DNA of 64,000 nt from Segatella copri (GTDB lineage Bacteria; Bacteroidota; Bacteroidia; Bacteroidales; Bacteroidaceae). This document shows, in pieces, positions 51,246 through 59,884 of the stretch (position 1 is its first letter; every line of letters starts with the position of its first letter). The stretch covers positions 1,364,001-1,428,000 of the forward strand of contig NZ_CP042464.1 of the NCBI RefSeq assembly GCF_015074785.1. The letters run 5' to 3'. The position numbers and the translations under genes are program-made. Under the pieces are notes generated by a model. The model had not been told where the DNA came from. It made no database searches and worked only from the letters and a program-made list of their open reading frames with translations.

Positions 51246-52063
51246 CTGAGCAGAGCTCGCTCTACGAACATCTGGAAAAGATGAGCGTGGCTGAACTCAC
51301 CGCTCATATCAATGCAGAAAACAAGAAGGTGGCTGTGGCAATAGAACAAGCATTGCCTGCCATTAACCAACTGATTTCCGCCATCGAAAAGCAGCTGAAG
51401 AAGGGCGGAAGACTCTTCTATGCCGGTTGCGGAACGGGCGGAAGACTGGCTACGCTCGATACCATCGAGGTGCAGAACACCTATGGTATCGACGGTTCAC
51501 AGATACAAGCCATCTTCCCCGGAGGCATCGGTTGCCTTACACAAACCAGGGAATCAAGAGAAGACGACCTGGAGAATGGCTGGCTTCAACTCTGCGTCAA
51601 GCATATCTCAAAGCATGATTTCGTGCTGGGCTTCTCGGCAAGTGGCACTACTCCCTTTGTACTCGCCATCCTGAAGCATTGCAAAGAGGCAGGCATTCCT
51701 ACGGGATGCATCGTGAACAATCCCCACGCTCCCATCGCCCAGGCTGCCGATTATCCTGTAGAGGTCATCACGGGACCGGAGTTCGTGACGGGAAGTACCC
51801 GTATGAAAGCCGGATCATCGCAGAAGATGATACTGGATATGATCAGTACTTCTCTTCAGATTCGTCAAGGACGAGTGGAAGGCAACAAGATGGTGAACGC
51901 CAAGCTCATCAATCATAAACTCATCGATCGTGCCTGCCGTATCTTCATGGAACGCAATCCGGAATATACGGATTACGAGAAAGTGAAGCTGCTGATTCTG
52001 AAAGCTGGAAGCGTGAAGAAGGCGGAAAAGCTGCTGAAGAATAAAAGCGATTCAGATATTTAG
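51218..52063 (+). CDS. murQ: N-acetylmuramic acid 6-phosphate etherase
   Basis: 281 residues. MurQ cleaves the lactyl ether of N-acetylmuramate 6-phosphate, giving GlcNAc-6-phosphate and lactate, in recycling of cell-wall sugars. The SIS (sugar isomerase) fold shows FYAGCGTGGRLATLDTIEVQ, a long helical insertion, the motif GFSASGTTPFVLAILKHCKE, and PVEVITGPEFVTGSTRMKAG, which carries the conserved GSTRMK signature of MurQ. The family average is near 300, so this is slightly short at the N-terminus. The start overlaps a small upstream frame. No MurK or permease is adjacent; the next gene is a dehydrogenase. Confidence 0.93.
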   Translation: MPNKEEKRITEQSSLYEHLEKMSVAELTAHINAENKKVAVAIEQALPAINQLISAIEKQLKKGGRLFYAGCGTGGRLATLDTIEVQNTYGIDGSQIQAIFPGGIGCLTQTRESREDDLENGWLQLCVKHISKHDFVLGFSASGTTPFVLAILKHCKEAGIPTGCIVNNPHAPIAQAADYPVEVITGPEFVTGSTRMKAGSSQKMILDMISTSLQIRQGRVEGNKMVNAKLINHKLIDRACRIFMERNPEYTDYEKVKLLILKAGSVKKAEKLLKNKSDSDI

Positions 52064-52080
52064 ATAGAGTTAGACAAGAT

Positions 52081-52124
52081 TTCACCTTATATAAATTGAA
52101 CTATCAAGACTTCACCTTATATAA
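52081..52124. repeat. Direct repeat between murQ and the dehydrogenase gene
   Basis: TTCACCTTATATAA occurs at 52081-52094 and 52111-52124, a 30-bp period, just before the next gene. Confidence 0.6.
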
Positions 52125-52133
52125 TAGGACTAT

Positions 52134-52928
52134 ATGGCAAAGAAAGCAATTGTAATGGGTGCCACATCGGGCATCGGAATGGAAGTGGCAAAACTGCTTG
52201 CTGCAAAAGGATGGCAAGTGGGAATAGCCGGAAGAAGAATCGAAAGATTGCAGGCTCTGATTTCGCAGGGCGGCATTACCTGCTACCAGCAAATAGACGT
52301 AACTTCTCCAGATGCTCCTGCCCAACTTCAGGAACTCATCGATAAGTTGGGAGGCATGGACCTGTATTTCCATAGTTCTGGCATTGGCTGGCAGAATAAT
52401 ACGCTGGATATAGAAAAGGAGTTGAAGACCCTGGAAACCAATGGTTTGGGATTCACAAGAATGGTGGATACGGCATTCAACTGGTTTGCCGCCCAGTCTT
52501 CTACTCCAACCAACAAGAGCGATTTTTCTGTTCCTGAAAGTAAGAAGAAGGCAAACCATGCCTGTCAGAAATTCCGCATTGCCTGCATCACTTCCATTGC
52601 CGGAACCAAAGGTCTCGGTGCTGCCCCTTCCTACTCTGCCACCAAGCGATTCCAGAACCATTATCTGGAATGCCTGTCGCAGCAGGCACGGATGCGCCAT
52701 CTCCCTATCGCCATCACAGATATCCGACCAGGTTTTGTAAAGACAGACCTTATCGCAGGCAGCAGTTATCCACTGCAGCTCAAACCGGAAGATGTGGCAA
52801 AGCATATCGAGAATGCCATCGAAAACGGAGTGGAAGTTAAGGTGATAGACTGGAGATATGATATCCTCGTCTTCCTCTGGCGACTCATTCCTAGATGGTT
52901 ATGGACGAGATTGAGGATTACAACATAA
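52134..52928 (+). CDS. Short-chain dehydrogenase/reductase
   Basis: 264 residues of the SDR family. Cofactor motif VMGATSGIGMEVAKLLAAKG at residues 8-27 (TGxxxGIG type), with AGRRIERL after it, consistent with NADP preference. The active site is S in ACITSIAGTKG and YxxxK in PSYSATKRFQNHY, followed by IRPGFVKTDL. The C-terminus (VFLWRLIPRWLWTRLR) is amphipathic and could touch the membrane. The substrate is unknown. It probably follows murQ in the same transcript, 70 bases downstream. Confidence 0.9.
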   Translation: MAKKAIVMGATSGIGMEVAKLLAAKGWQVGIAGRRIERLQALISQGGITCYQQIDVTSPDAPAQLQELIDKLGGMDLYFHSSGIGWQNNTLDIEKELKTLETNGLGFTRMVDTAFNWFAAQSSTPTNKSDFSVPESKKKANHACQKFRIACITSIAGTKGLGAAPSYSATKRFQNHYLECLSQQARMRHLPIAITDIRPGFVKTDLIAGSSYPLQLKPEDVAKHIENAIENGVEVKVIDWRYDILVFLWRLIPRWLWTRLRITT

Positions 52929-52933
52929 CAACT

Positions 52934-54097
52934 TTATTCCTTTCTGATGACAATCGTCTTGAACCAGTCTTTCAATACTCCAGCATATTGATCCTGCGAA
53001 TCAGACAGCAGGATGACGACCTGGGAACCATCTTCCAGCTTGGGGCCCAGACACATGCCTTCGTAATTGGCAAAGGAACGCTTGGAAAGAGATAAGCCGG
53101 TTTTCCATTCCGCGAGCAATCTCTTTTTCAAGAAAGGAGTATCTGATGAAATATTCTCTTTCATAGAAAACTTCTCTTTCATAGAAAACTCCTCAGAATT
53201 CAAAGGATTTACCAAATAGAGCTTGCACTTGCAGAAAGCACCTATCTTGATCTTAGGAATAAATGCCTCACGCTCCAGAATCAGAAGCTGACCATCGGGC
53301 AAGGCACAAAGCTCACTCACACCCATCACATAGATATCTGCTTTCTTATAGGTAGAAGGTTGATCCATCTGATAGGCATAGGTCGTCATACAACGAGAGT
53401 CTTTCTTGCTGCTCACTTGCTCGCTATACGCTTCCTTGTTACGATTTTCCTTCATCTTTCCCCAATCAAACCTCATCAAACGAAGCTGGTTGGCCAATCC
53501 GTTTTGAGGAGTAGCAGGCTGTCCGTCCTTGCGAAGCGTGCTCTCAGGTATCGTCCAAAGATACTGCCGGACGGAATCAAAAGCCAGAGACTCAAAATTA
53601 TAATTAGGATAAAAATCAGCAGAAGGCCATCTGCTTTCCCAAAGGTTCTGCTGATAGCCAACCTTGGCAGCATCTGCCGAAGTAGGCAGAATAGGAAACT
53701 CCTTTAAACGGCAATATCCTTCGCTTGCTATCACCAAGGTAGAATCAGAAACCTTCACGATGGCTTCGTGGTCAAAGCCTTTCTCCTGCCCTAACCAAGG
53801 CTTGCCGTCGTTCAGCGTTCCATCTGTTCTCTCGGTAAAACCAAGGTTCTCTACCTGTTCCAGTTCGCCAGTCTTGGGATTCACCTGAATTCGGAAGTTG
53901 AAGTACAGAGCACTATCCGACTTGTCGCTTACCACCGCATAGATATCATCATGCAGATGAGCAATGCCACTATAGTTGCCCGCAGCCACTGTTTTCGGAA
54001 AAGCCTTCTGGGAATTCTCTCTCACTACTTTCCAATCCTGTGCTCCAGCCAACAGACTGAATGCCAGGAAGATGGTCAGGATATTACAACGCTGCAT
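52934..54097 (-). CDS. Exported esterase-like (phytase-like domain) protein
   Basis: 387 residues from the ATG at 54097, giving the signal peptide MQRCNILTIFLAFSLLAGAQ; an ATG at 54109 is possible. The mature sequence (AAGNYSGIAHLHDDIYAVVS, KGFDHEAIVKVSDSTLVIAS, YPNYNFESLAFDSVRQYLWT, ANYEGMCLGPKLEDGSQVVI) matches the esterase-like activity of phytase family (PF13449), a predicted beta-propeller in the periplasm. Near residue 306 six codons are duplicated in tandem (EEFSMKEKFSMKEN). The start overlaps the end of the phosphopantetheinyl transferase gene by 14 bases. Substrate not established. Confidence 0.85.
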   Translation of the reverse strand: MQRCNILTIFLAFSLLAGAQDWKVVRENSQKAFPKTVAAGNYSGIAHLHDDIYAVVSDKSDSALYFNFRIQVNPKTGELEQVENLGFTERTDGTLNDGKPWLGQEKGFDHEAIVKVSDSTLVIASEGYCRLKEFPILPTSADAAKVGYQQNLWESRWPSADFYPNYNFESLAFDSVRQYLWTIPESTLRKDGQPATPQNGLANQLRLMRFDWGKMKENRNKEAYSEQVSSKKDSRCMTTYAYQMDQPSTYKKADIYVMGVSELCALPDGQLLILEREAFIPKIKIGAFCKCKLYLVNPLNSEEFSMKEKFSMKENISSDTPFLKKRLLAEWKTGLSLSKRSFANYEGMCLGPKLEDGSQVVILLSDSQDQYAGVLKDWFKTIVIRKE

Positions 54098-54719
54098 AGG
54101 TAAGAACAAACTCCATGGTTAATTCGAAATCCACATGCGCCGTCTTTCTGCTCTTGAGATTCTCCACATCACACGACCAGTCTGCCATCGTATCAAATGG
54201 CTTCACCCGCATATCCTCAAACATCAGTTTTTCCTCTGAGAATAACTTGAAGACCGTTTCCTTGGCACACCAATGCACCAGCTTGGCATCCAGATCTTCC
54301 GCCTTCTCATCCTTTCGCAGGAATTTGGAAGCGATGCGCTCTACCCTATCGCTGAAGTATTCGATATCTACCGCCACTTCCTGATTTTTGGAAAGGATAA
54401 GCGCAGCATAACCCTTGGTATGCGAAACGCTGATATGATAACCACGGAACAATGGCTTGCCAGCCTCGTTGTGGGTAATGTCACCTGCATGAGAAAGCAA
54501 GCCCTTGGAAGCCCCGTTTGTCTTGAGCATCTCATACATTAATGCACGAATGGCAAGAAACTCCAGTTTCCTGCCATCGTTCTTATATTTCTCTTCCACC
54601 TGAGAGCGGTAAGCCTGCAGATGAGGATACTGCCCGAACAACTGTTCTACAGTTTCATCCATCTGCCATAAACCAAGACTCACTCCCGGATAAACTTCTC
54701 GTATATTGACAACTGCCAT
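54084..54719 (-). CDS. 4'-phosphopantetheinyl transferase family protein
   Basis: 211 residues. These enzymes move phosphopantetheine from coenzyme A to a Ser of carrier proteins. The conserved segments are present: YHISVSHTKGYAALILSKNQ, the magnesium site in VAVDIEYFSDRVERIASKFL (DxE), and the C-terminal WCAKETVFKLFSEE (KE..K). It is a Sfp-type two-half protein of usual length (about 210-230). It overlaps the downstream esterase-like gene and lies 35 bases after gldE. In Bacteroidota this enzyme is often next to gldE. Confidence 0.9.
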   Translation of the reverse strand: MAVVNIREVYPGVSLGLWQMDETVEQLFGQYPHLQAYRSQVEEKYKNDGRKLEFLAIRALMYEMLKTNGASKGLLSHAGDITHNEAGKPLFRGYHISVSHTKGYAALILSKNQEVAVDIEYFSDRVERIASKFLRKDEKAEDLDAKLVHWCAKETVFKLFSEEKLMFEDMRVKPFDTMADWSCDVENLKSRKTAHVDFELTMEFVLTYAAL

Positions 54720-54754
54720 ATTTTTTATATTCTGATATTGATGAATACTGATGA

Positions 54755-56101
54755 TTACTTAGAAGAATCCTCCACGTTATCTTTCAAAGGATGTACCGTC
54801 ACCTTAATCTTGCTGATGCGACGCTCCTCTATCTGCATAACCTCGAAAGTATAGTTCTTATAATCTATCTTCTCGTGCATACTTGGGAAATCGCCCTTGA
54901 TTTCCAAGAGCAGACCAGCCAGAGAATCTGCATCACCTTCAACCTCCTCGAACTCTTCGTCATCTACATTCAGAATCTTGCAGAAATCAGAAAGAAGCGT
55001 TTTACCTTCAAAAACAAAGGTATTGTAATTTAATTTCGAGTAGAACTTCTCCTCCTCATCGTATTCATCATTGATTTCACCTACAATTTCCTCCAGAATA
55101 TCTTCGAGAGTAACAATACCCGATGTTCCTCCAAACTCATCTACCACAATGGCGATATGAACCTTATTCTCTTGGAACTCGCGAAGCAGATCATCTATCT
55201 TCTTGGTTTCAGGAACAAAGTAAGGAGGACGGATCAGACTCTGCCAACGGAAGTTGGAAGACTTCGTAAGATGAGGCAATAAATCCTTGATATACAATAC
55301 ACCACGAATATTATCCGTATTATCTTGATAAACAGGAATACGACTGTAGTTATTTTCCTCAATGCATTTCAACACTTCTGGATAGGTGCTGCGGATATCC
55401 AGGTCAACAATATTCTGTCGGCTGGTCATCACCTCCTTGGCTGTTTCATCGCCAAAGCGGATGATACCCTTCAGCATGCTCTGCTCGTCCTTGATATCAT
55501 TCTTATCAGTCAGTTCCAGAGCCTGTTCCAAGTCATCAACACTCAGCACATGATTTTCCTTCTGTATAATCTTTTCTGCAAGAATTCCACTTTTCAGCAA
55601 GATAGTTTCTAAAGGCCAAAACAACTTTCTGGCAAACAGAATTCCCCCTACGCACCGGCGACAGAACTTCAGAGGATCCTGGCGGGCATACACTTTCGGC
55701 ATAATCTCACCAAAAAGCAAAAGCAAGAAAGTAAGAATAACCGTAATAATCAGGAACTGAAGCCAATAAGCTTTAGGACCAAACTCTACGATTCCTGCGA
55801 ATACATAATTAAGGAGCATGATGATTGTGACATTCACAAAATTATTGGTTATCAAAATGGTAGCCAACGTACGTTCAGAATCATCACGCAACATCTGTAT
55901 TTTCTTATCGGCATCAGTCTTTTCATCCTCAAGTTCCGCAACATCAGTTGGTGATAAACTGAAAAAAGCAATTTCGGAACCACTGGCAAAAGCAGACATG
56001 CCTAACAATATAGCTGCAAGTACAGCAGCTACAATAACCCCGGCGGAAGGCTGCATCAGCATCACATCACCAAAGGCATCAGTTATGGTGGATATATCCA
56101 A
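54755..56101 (-). CDS. gldE: GldE-type CNNM/CorC-like membrane protein
   Basis: 448 residues. An N-terminal DUF21/CNNM membrane domain with four hydrophobic segments (GVIVAAVLAAILLGMSAFAS, NNFVNVTIIMLLNYVFAGIV, LQFLIITVILTFLLLLFGEI), then two CBS domains (about 200-330: VMTSRQNIVDLDIRSTYPEV, RIPVYQDNTDNIRGVLYIKD, VHIAIVVDEFGGTSGIVTLE) and a CorC_HlyC transporter-associated domain. GldE was named from gliding motility in Flavobacterium, where it works with GldD in type IX secretion-related lipoprotein transport, but Prevotella-type bacteria do not glide, so the role here is unclear; CNNM domains are often magnesium exporters. It follows ssb by 22 bases. Confidence 0.88.
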   Translation of the reverse strand: MDISTITDAFGDVMLMQPSAGVIVAAVLAAILLGMSAFASGSEIAFFSLSPTDVAELEDEKTDADKKIQMLRDDSERTLATILITNNFVNVTIIMLLNYVFAGIVEFGPKAYWLQFLIITVILTFLLLLFGEIMPKVYARQDPLKFCRRCVGGILFARKLFWPLETILLKSGILAEKIIQKENHVLSVDDLEQALELTDKNDIKDEQSMLKGIIRFGDETAKEVMTSRQNIVDLDIRSTYPEVLKCIEENNYSRIPVYQDNTDNIRGVLYIKDLLPHLTKSSNFRWQSLIRPPYFVPETKKIDDLLREFQENKVHIAIVVDEFGGTSGIVTLEDILEEIVGEINDEYDEEEKFYSKLNYNTFVFEGKTLLSDFCKILNVDDEEFEEVEGDADSLAGLLLEIKGDFPSMHEKIDYKNYTFEVMQIEERRISKIKVTVHPLKDNVEDSSK

Positions 56102-56123
56102 TTTCTGAGCTAAAAATTAATAA

Positions 56124-56471
56124 TTATTGTTCTCTAGTAGCAGGGCGAGTACTCAACATCTCCATATTATCTACATAGATTTCTGTAATATATTGTCTTC
56201 TACCCTGCTTGTCATCATAGGAGCGGTAGCGGATTCTTCCTTCCACATAAAGGCGGTCACCCTTATGCACATACTTCTCTACTACCTTTGCAAGCCCACG
56301 ATAAAAAACAAGATTGTGCCAATCTGTATGGTCTGGCACTTGGGTACCATTAGGCAAAGTATATCCTTTCTCTGTAGTTGCGAGAGAGACCTGAGCTACT
56401 GCCTGATCTGCTTCGAAATAATGAATGTCAGGATCTTTACCTACATTACCAATTAGCATAACCTTGTTCAT
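56124..56471 (-). CDS. ssb: Single-stranded DNA-binding protein, short form
   Basis: 115 residues, an OB-fold SSB: MNKVMLIGNVGKDPDIHYFE, VAQVSLATTEKGYTLPNGTQ, DWHNLVFYRGLAKVVEKYVH, LYVEGRIRYRSYDDKQGRRQ, ITEIYVDNMEMLS. The usual C-terminal linker and acidic tip (DDDIPF), which recruits partners such as PriA, RecQ and exonuclease I, are missing; the protein ends at TRPATREQ. It may be a tail-less variant or an incomplete paralogue. It is upstream of gldE in the usual Bacteroidota order, with a conserved hypothetical gene before it. Confidence 0.92.
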   Translation of the reverse strand: MNKVMLIGNVGKDPDIHYFEADQAVAQVSLATTEKGYTLPNGTQVPDHTDWHNLVFYRGLAKVVEKYVHKGDRLYVEGRIRYRSYDDKQGRRQYITEIYVDNMEMLSTRPATREQ

Positions 56472-56500
56472 GACACGAATCTTTTAAATTTCTGAATATT

Positions 56501-57037
56501 TTATTTCCACATTCCCAGATAGCGGAAATGAAAATTCTTACCTTTTGCAGATGGGAACTGGCTGCGTGAATCTACACAATCGCGCAGATAATCAACGATG
56601 CGATTGTAACAATCCAAACCTGATTCAGCTTTAACATCCGCAACGAAATGAGTATCACGGTACTCAAACTTTCCTGTAGCCGGTACCATCACAACACGCT
56701 TGAAATCAAGTGATCCTTCATACCAGCCTGGAGCCTCTTGAGCCAAACTGGCAACAACAGGATTCTCCATTCTCTCTGCAGGAGTAGGAGTACGCAATGC
56801 TTTCTTATCCTTAAAATCCTGCATAGTTTGCGCCGTAGTCTTTATCACAATAAAATAAACACGTGGGCGTACCTTATATCTTTTTGGATACGTCAAATCG
56901 CTAGCGGCATATTCACGAACATCTGCCTCTAGCTCTGCATCCATCTCAATCTCAGGAATACTCTTTAAAAAACCAATAGCATCATCAACACTAGTAACTA
57001 ATGTCTCCTGATCAAAATATCTTAAATATAAATTCAT
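56501..57037 (-). CDS. Conserved hypothetical protein
   Basis: 178 residues of soluble sequence without a recognised motif (YLRYFDQETLVTSVDDAIGF, RYKVRPRVYFIVIKTTAQTM, YEGSLDFKRVVMVPATGKFE, YNRIVDYLRDCVDSRSQFPS). It reads as a compact alpha/beta protein and is probably conserved across Prevotella-like bacteria, but I do not know its function. It lies 29 bases upstream of ssb in the same direction and downstream of the tRNA cluster. Confidence 0.75.
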   Translation of the reverse strand: MNLYLRYFDQETLVTSVDDAIGFLKSIPEIEMDAELEADVREYAASDLTYPKRYKVRPRVYFIVIKTTAQTMQDFKDKKALRTPTPAERMENPVVASLAQEAPGWYEGSLDFKRVVMVPATGKFEYRDTHFVADVKAESGLDCYNRIVDYLRDCVDSRSQFPSAKGKNFHFRYLGMWK

Positions 57038-57070
57038 AAATGGGTATGTTTCTCGAGTTCAAAAAAAAAG

Positions 57071-57143
57071 AGCGGAAAACGGGACTCGGACCCGCGACCC
57101 CAACCTTGGCAAGGTTGTGCTCTACCAACTGAGCTATTTCCGC
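57071..57143 (-). tRNA. tRNA-Gly(GCC)
   Basis: 73 nt cloverleaf on the minus strand, acceptor GCGGAAA pairing with UUUCCGC, anticodon loop CUUGCCAAG gives GCC (Gly), T arm GGGUCCGAGUCCC. Discriminator U, CCA not encoded. Same sequence as the copies at 57395 and 57634. Confidence 0.95.
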
Positions 57144-57163
57144 TTGTAAAACAACAATAAAAG

Positions 57164-57247
57164 TGAAGAGGAGGAGACTCGAACTCCCACGACACAATTG
57201 TCACTACCCCCTCAAAGTAGCGCGTCTACCAATTCCGCCACCTCTCC
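57164..57247 (-). tRNA. tRNA-Leu(GAG)
   Basis: 84 nt with a long variable arm, anticodon loop UUGAGGG gives GAG (Leu), T arm GGGAGUUCGAGUCUCC, acceptor GGAGAGG pairing with CCUCUUC. Identical to the copy at 57488. Confidence 0.95.
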
Positions 57248-57271
57248 AACACTAAGCTAATTTAAACATTG

Positions 57272-57353
57272 TGCCCAAGACAGGACTCGAACCTGCACGT
57301 TGTGAAACACACGCACCTGAAACGTGCGCGTCTACCAATTCCGCCACTTGGGC
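57272..57353 (-). tRNA. tRNA-Leu(CAG)
   Basis: 82 nt with a long variable arm, anticodon loop UUCAGGU gives CAG (Leu), acceptor GCCCAAG pairing with CUUGGGC, T arm GCAGGUUCGAGUCCUGU. Confidence 0.95.
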
Positions 57354-57394
57354 CCTAAACTTAAACCTATCTTGGTTTAATACAAAAATGATCG

Positions 57395-57467
57395 AGCGGA
57401 AAACGGGACTCGGACCCGCGACCCCAACCTTGGCAAGGTTGTGCTCTACCAACTGAGCTATTTCCGC
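57395..57467 (-). tRNA. tRNA-Gly(GCC), second copy
   Basis: Identical in sequence to the Gly gene at 57071; anticodon GCC. Confidence 0.95.
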
Positions 57468-57487
57468 TTGTAAGATAACAATACCAG

Positions 57488-57571
57488 TGAAGAGGAGGAG
57501 ACTCGAACTCCCACGACACAATTGTCACTACCCCCTCAAAGTAGCGCGTCTACCAATTCCGCCACCTCTCC
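57488..57571 (-). tRNA. tRNA-Leu(GAG), second copy
   Basis: Identical in sequence to the Leu gene at 57164; anticodon GAG. The short spacer to the neighbouring Gly copy is also very similar, which shows that a Gly-Leu unit was duplicated. Confidence 0.95.
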
Positions 57572-57633
57572 AAGTATATTGTCATCAATTATCTAACCAA
57601 GATAAAACTTGATGTTGTTTTCAAAAAAAAATG

Positions 57634-57706
57634 AGCGGAAAACGGGACTCGGACCCGCGACCCCAACCTTGGCAAGGTTGTGCTCTACCAACTGAGCTAT
57701 TTCCGC
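57634..57706 (-). tRNA. tRNA-Gly(GCC), third copy
   Basis: Identical in sequence to the other two Gly genes; first gene of the cluster in the direction of transcription. Confidence 0.95.
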
Positions 57707-57748
57707 AGTTTTTCCTATTACTTAGGAGCGTTCCTCTGAATGCGAGTG

Positions 57749-57756
57749 CAAAGGTA
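57749..57756 (-). promoter_or_regulatory. -7 promoter element of the tRNA cluster
   Basis: CAAAGGTA reads TACCTTTG on the minus strand, 43 bases before the first tRNA. It probably drives all six tRNAs as one precursor. Confidence 0.6.
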
Positions 57757-57908
57757 CTACTTTTTTCTGAATTACCAAACTTTTCTTCGATTTTTTTGAA
57801 AAAAAATGTGCATTTTGCCCTTTTTAGTGAGCAAAACACACATTTTAAGCCTTATTTTGCCGATTTTTAAACTCATCCGGCAGAAAAATCGGGAAAATGG
57901 AAATTATA

Positions 57909-59084
57909 CTAATCCATCCTACTGCGATAATCTTCGTAGCTGAAATCTCTTAGAGTTTCCAATTTTCCATCTAAATGTACGATTCCTATTGATGGATGAG
58001 TGATTCCATTAAAGGTATTTGTCTTTACCGTAGTGTAATGCAGCATATCTTCAAAAATAACATTCTCGCCTATTTGCAATTCATGGTCAAATTTCCAAAA
58101 GCCCATAAAATCTCCACTCAGACAACTGTTGCCACCTATTCTATATATATGTGCGCCCTCAGGAGCCTTCGTCGGATCATCAACCTCCAGGGTTTCTGCA
58201 TTTCTGACAGCTGGCATATACGGCATCTCCAGACAGTCGGGCATATGACAGGTAAAACTGGCATTTATGATAGCTGTCCTGATACCTTTATCTTCAACCA
58301 CATCTACTACTTGAGTTACAAGCGGCCCGGTCTGCCACCCAAAGGCACTACCAGGTTCCATGATAATTTTAAGATGAGGATAACGCTGATGAAATCCCTT
58401 TATTATATTAATAAGGTGTTCCACATCATAATCCTTCCTGGTCATCAGATGACCTCCACCGAAATTGATCCATTTCAGCTGCGGAAACCAAGGAGAGAAT
58501 TTCTCTTCGATATGAGCTAACGTACGTTCAAAGACATCCGCCCCACTCTCACAGTGACAATGACAATGGAATCCTTCTATATCTGAAGGCAAAGTTTGAG
58601 GCAATTTATCTGCCGATACACCGAATCGGGTTCCAGGTGCACACGGATTATACAGCAATGTTCCGACTTCAGAATATTCAGGATTTACTCTCAATCCCAG
58701 TCTGATGTCAGAATTTGCCCTACGAACCCGTTCATGATATCGCTCATATTGCGTAAGCGAGTTGAAAGTAAGGTGGCTTGAGCATTGAGCTATCTCATCA
58801 ATCTCATAATCGGTATAAGCCGGCGAAAAAGTATGCGCCTTACTGCCGAATTCATGATACGCCAGTTTTGCCTCGCTAAGAGAGCTGGCCGTGGTCGAAG
58901 AAATATACTCTCTGAAAATCGGAAATGTCTTCCAAAGAGCATAAGCCTTAAAAGCTAGAATAATTTCCATATCGGCACGCTCAGCCACACTCTTGATGAG
59001 CGACAGATTGTGTCGCAAATGTTCTTCCTCTAAAACGTAAATTGGTCGATGAATCTCATTAAAATTTGCTAAATTTACTTGCAT
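57909..59084 (-). CDS. nspC: Carboxynorspermidine/carboxyspermidine decarboxylase
   Basis: 391 residues from the ATG at 59084; the frame to 59114 is excluded because the -7 element lies at 59112-59119. A fold-III PLP decarboxylase: IILAFKAYALWKTFPIFREY carries the PLP Lys, then TASSLSEAKLAYHEF, HCHCHCESGADVFERTLAHI, INFGGGHLMTRKDYDVEHLI, LKIIMEPGSAFGWQTGPLVT, and CLSGDFMGFWKFDHELQIGE (catalytic Cys). NspC makes spermidine or norspermidine from the carboxylated precursor. The partner dehydrogenase is not in this window. Spermidine is the polyamine made by this pathway in many Bacteroidota. Confidence 0.92.
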   Translation of the reverse strand: MQVNLANFNEIHRPIYVLEEEHLRHNLSLIKSVAERADMEIILAFKAYALWKTFPIFREYISSTTASSLSEAKLAYHEFGSKAHTFSPAYTDYEIDEIAQCSSHLTFNSLTQYERYHERVRRANSDIRLGLRVNPEYSEVGTLLYNPCAPGTRFGVSADKLPQTLPSDIEGFHCHCHCESGADVFERTLAHIEEKFSPWFPQLKWINFGGGHLMTRKDYDVEHLINIIKGFHQRYPHLKIIMEPGSAFGWQTGPLVTQVVDVVEDKGIRTAIINASFTCHMPDCLEMPYMPAVRNAETLEVDDPTKAPEGAHIYRIGGNSCLSGDFMGFWKFDHELQIGENVIFEDMLHYTTVKTNTFNGITHPSIGIVHLDGKLETLRDFSYEDYRSRMD

Positions 59085-59111
59085 AACTTGATAAATATTA
59101 ATTTTATGGTG

Positions 59112-59119
59112 CAAAGATA
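59112..59119 (-). promoter_or_regulatory. -7 promoter element of nspC
   Basis: CAAAGATA reads TATCTTTG on the minus strand, 28 bases before the ATG. Confidence 0.6.
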
Positions 59120-59162
59120 GCTTTTTATTCCGAATATAATTGCTAGTTTGCGTTTTTTTTAA

Positions 59163-59170
59163 TACTTTTG
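59163..59170 (+). promoter_or_regulatory. -7 promoter element of the ThiE/TenI-like gene
   Basis: TACTTTTG, 23 bases before the ATG at 59193. Confidence 0.6.
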
Positions 59171-59192
59171 CATCATAAAAATCATTTTGACG

Positions 59193-59801
59193 ATGAAATT
59201 AGCGATAATGACCAAGTCCACATTCTTTGTGGAAGAAGATAAAATACTATCCTCGCTGTTCGACGAGGGCATGGACAACCTGCATCTTTTCAAGCCAGGT
59301 TCGTCACCAATGTATGCTGAGCGACTGCTCACGTTACTGCCTGAAGACTATCTTCGCAAGATTACTGTTCATGATCATTATTACCTCAAACAGGAGTATG
59401 ATTTAGCAGGAATCCATATAGACGATCCGCTAGCACCGGTACCGGATGGATACAAAGGCAAGTTCAGTCGCACCTGCACAGATCTCTCGATGCTGAAAGA
59501 GATGAAGAAGAAATCAAACTATGTGTTTCTGAAAAACATCTTCGACTGTATTGAGTTTAAAGATGAAAGGTCTTCCTTCAATCTGCAGCAGCTTGAGAAT
59601 GCAGCCAAGGCAGGACTCATAGACAAGAAGGTATACGCCTTGGGAGGCATGAGTCTGGAAAATCTCAAGATTGCCAAGGAACTCGGATTTGGAGGAGTAG
59701 TAATCTGTGGAGATCTCTGGAACCGTTTCGACATTCACAACGAGCGCGATTTCAAAGAGTTGATTCTTCACTTCGAGAAATTGAGAAAGGCTATCAGCTA
59801 A
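59193..59801 (+). CDS. Thiamine phosphate synthase/TenI-like protein
   Basis: 202 residues from the ATG at 59193. A TIM-barrel of the ThiE/TenI family: start KLAIMTKSTFFVEEDKILSS, LHLFKPGSSPMYAERLLTLL, GIHIDDPLAPVP in place of the canonical diphosphate-binding helix, and VYALGGMSLENLKIAKELGF with GVVICGDLW at the C-terminal strand. The usual ThiE catalytic motif (GPxxxTxTK) is altered, so it may be a TenI-type or otherwise specialised protein. No other thiamine gene or TPP riboswitch is near. Confidence 0.7.
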   Translation: MKLAIMTKSTFFVEEDKILSSLFDEGMDNLHLFKPGSSPMYAERLLTLLPEDYLRKITVHDHYYLKQEYDLAGIHIDDPLAPVPDGYKGKFSRTCTDLSMLKEMKKKSNYVFLKNIFDCIEFKDERSSFNLQQLENAAKAGLIDKKVYALGGMSLENLKIAKELGFGGVVICGDLWNRFDIHNERDFKELILHFEKLRKAIS

Positions 59802-59884
59802 TACTGAGGTTCCCGAAAAAAGATTCATCCCCCTACATGAAAATAGATAAAAATAACTATTAATACACATAAACACTAATAGAA

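Noticed and set aside
57038..57906. Protein frames across the tRNA region
   Set aside because: Small frames on both strands coincide with tRNA genes and are chance frames.
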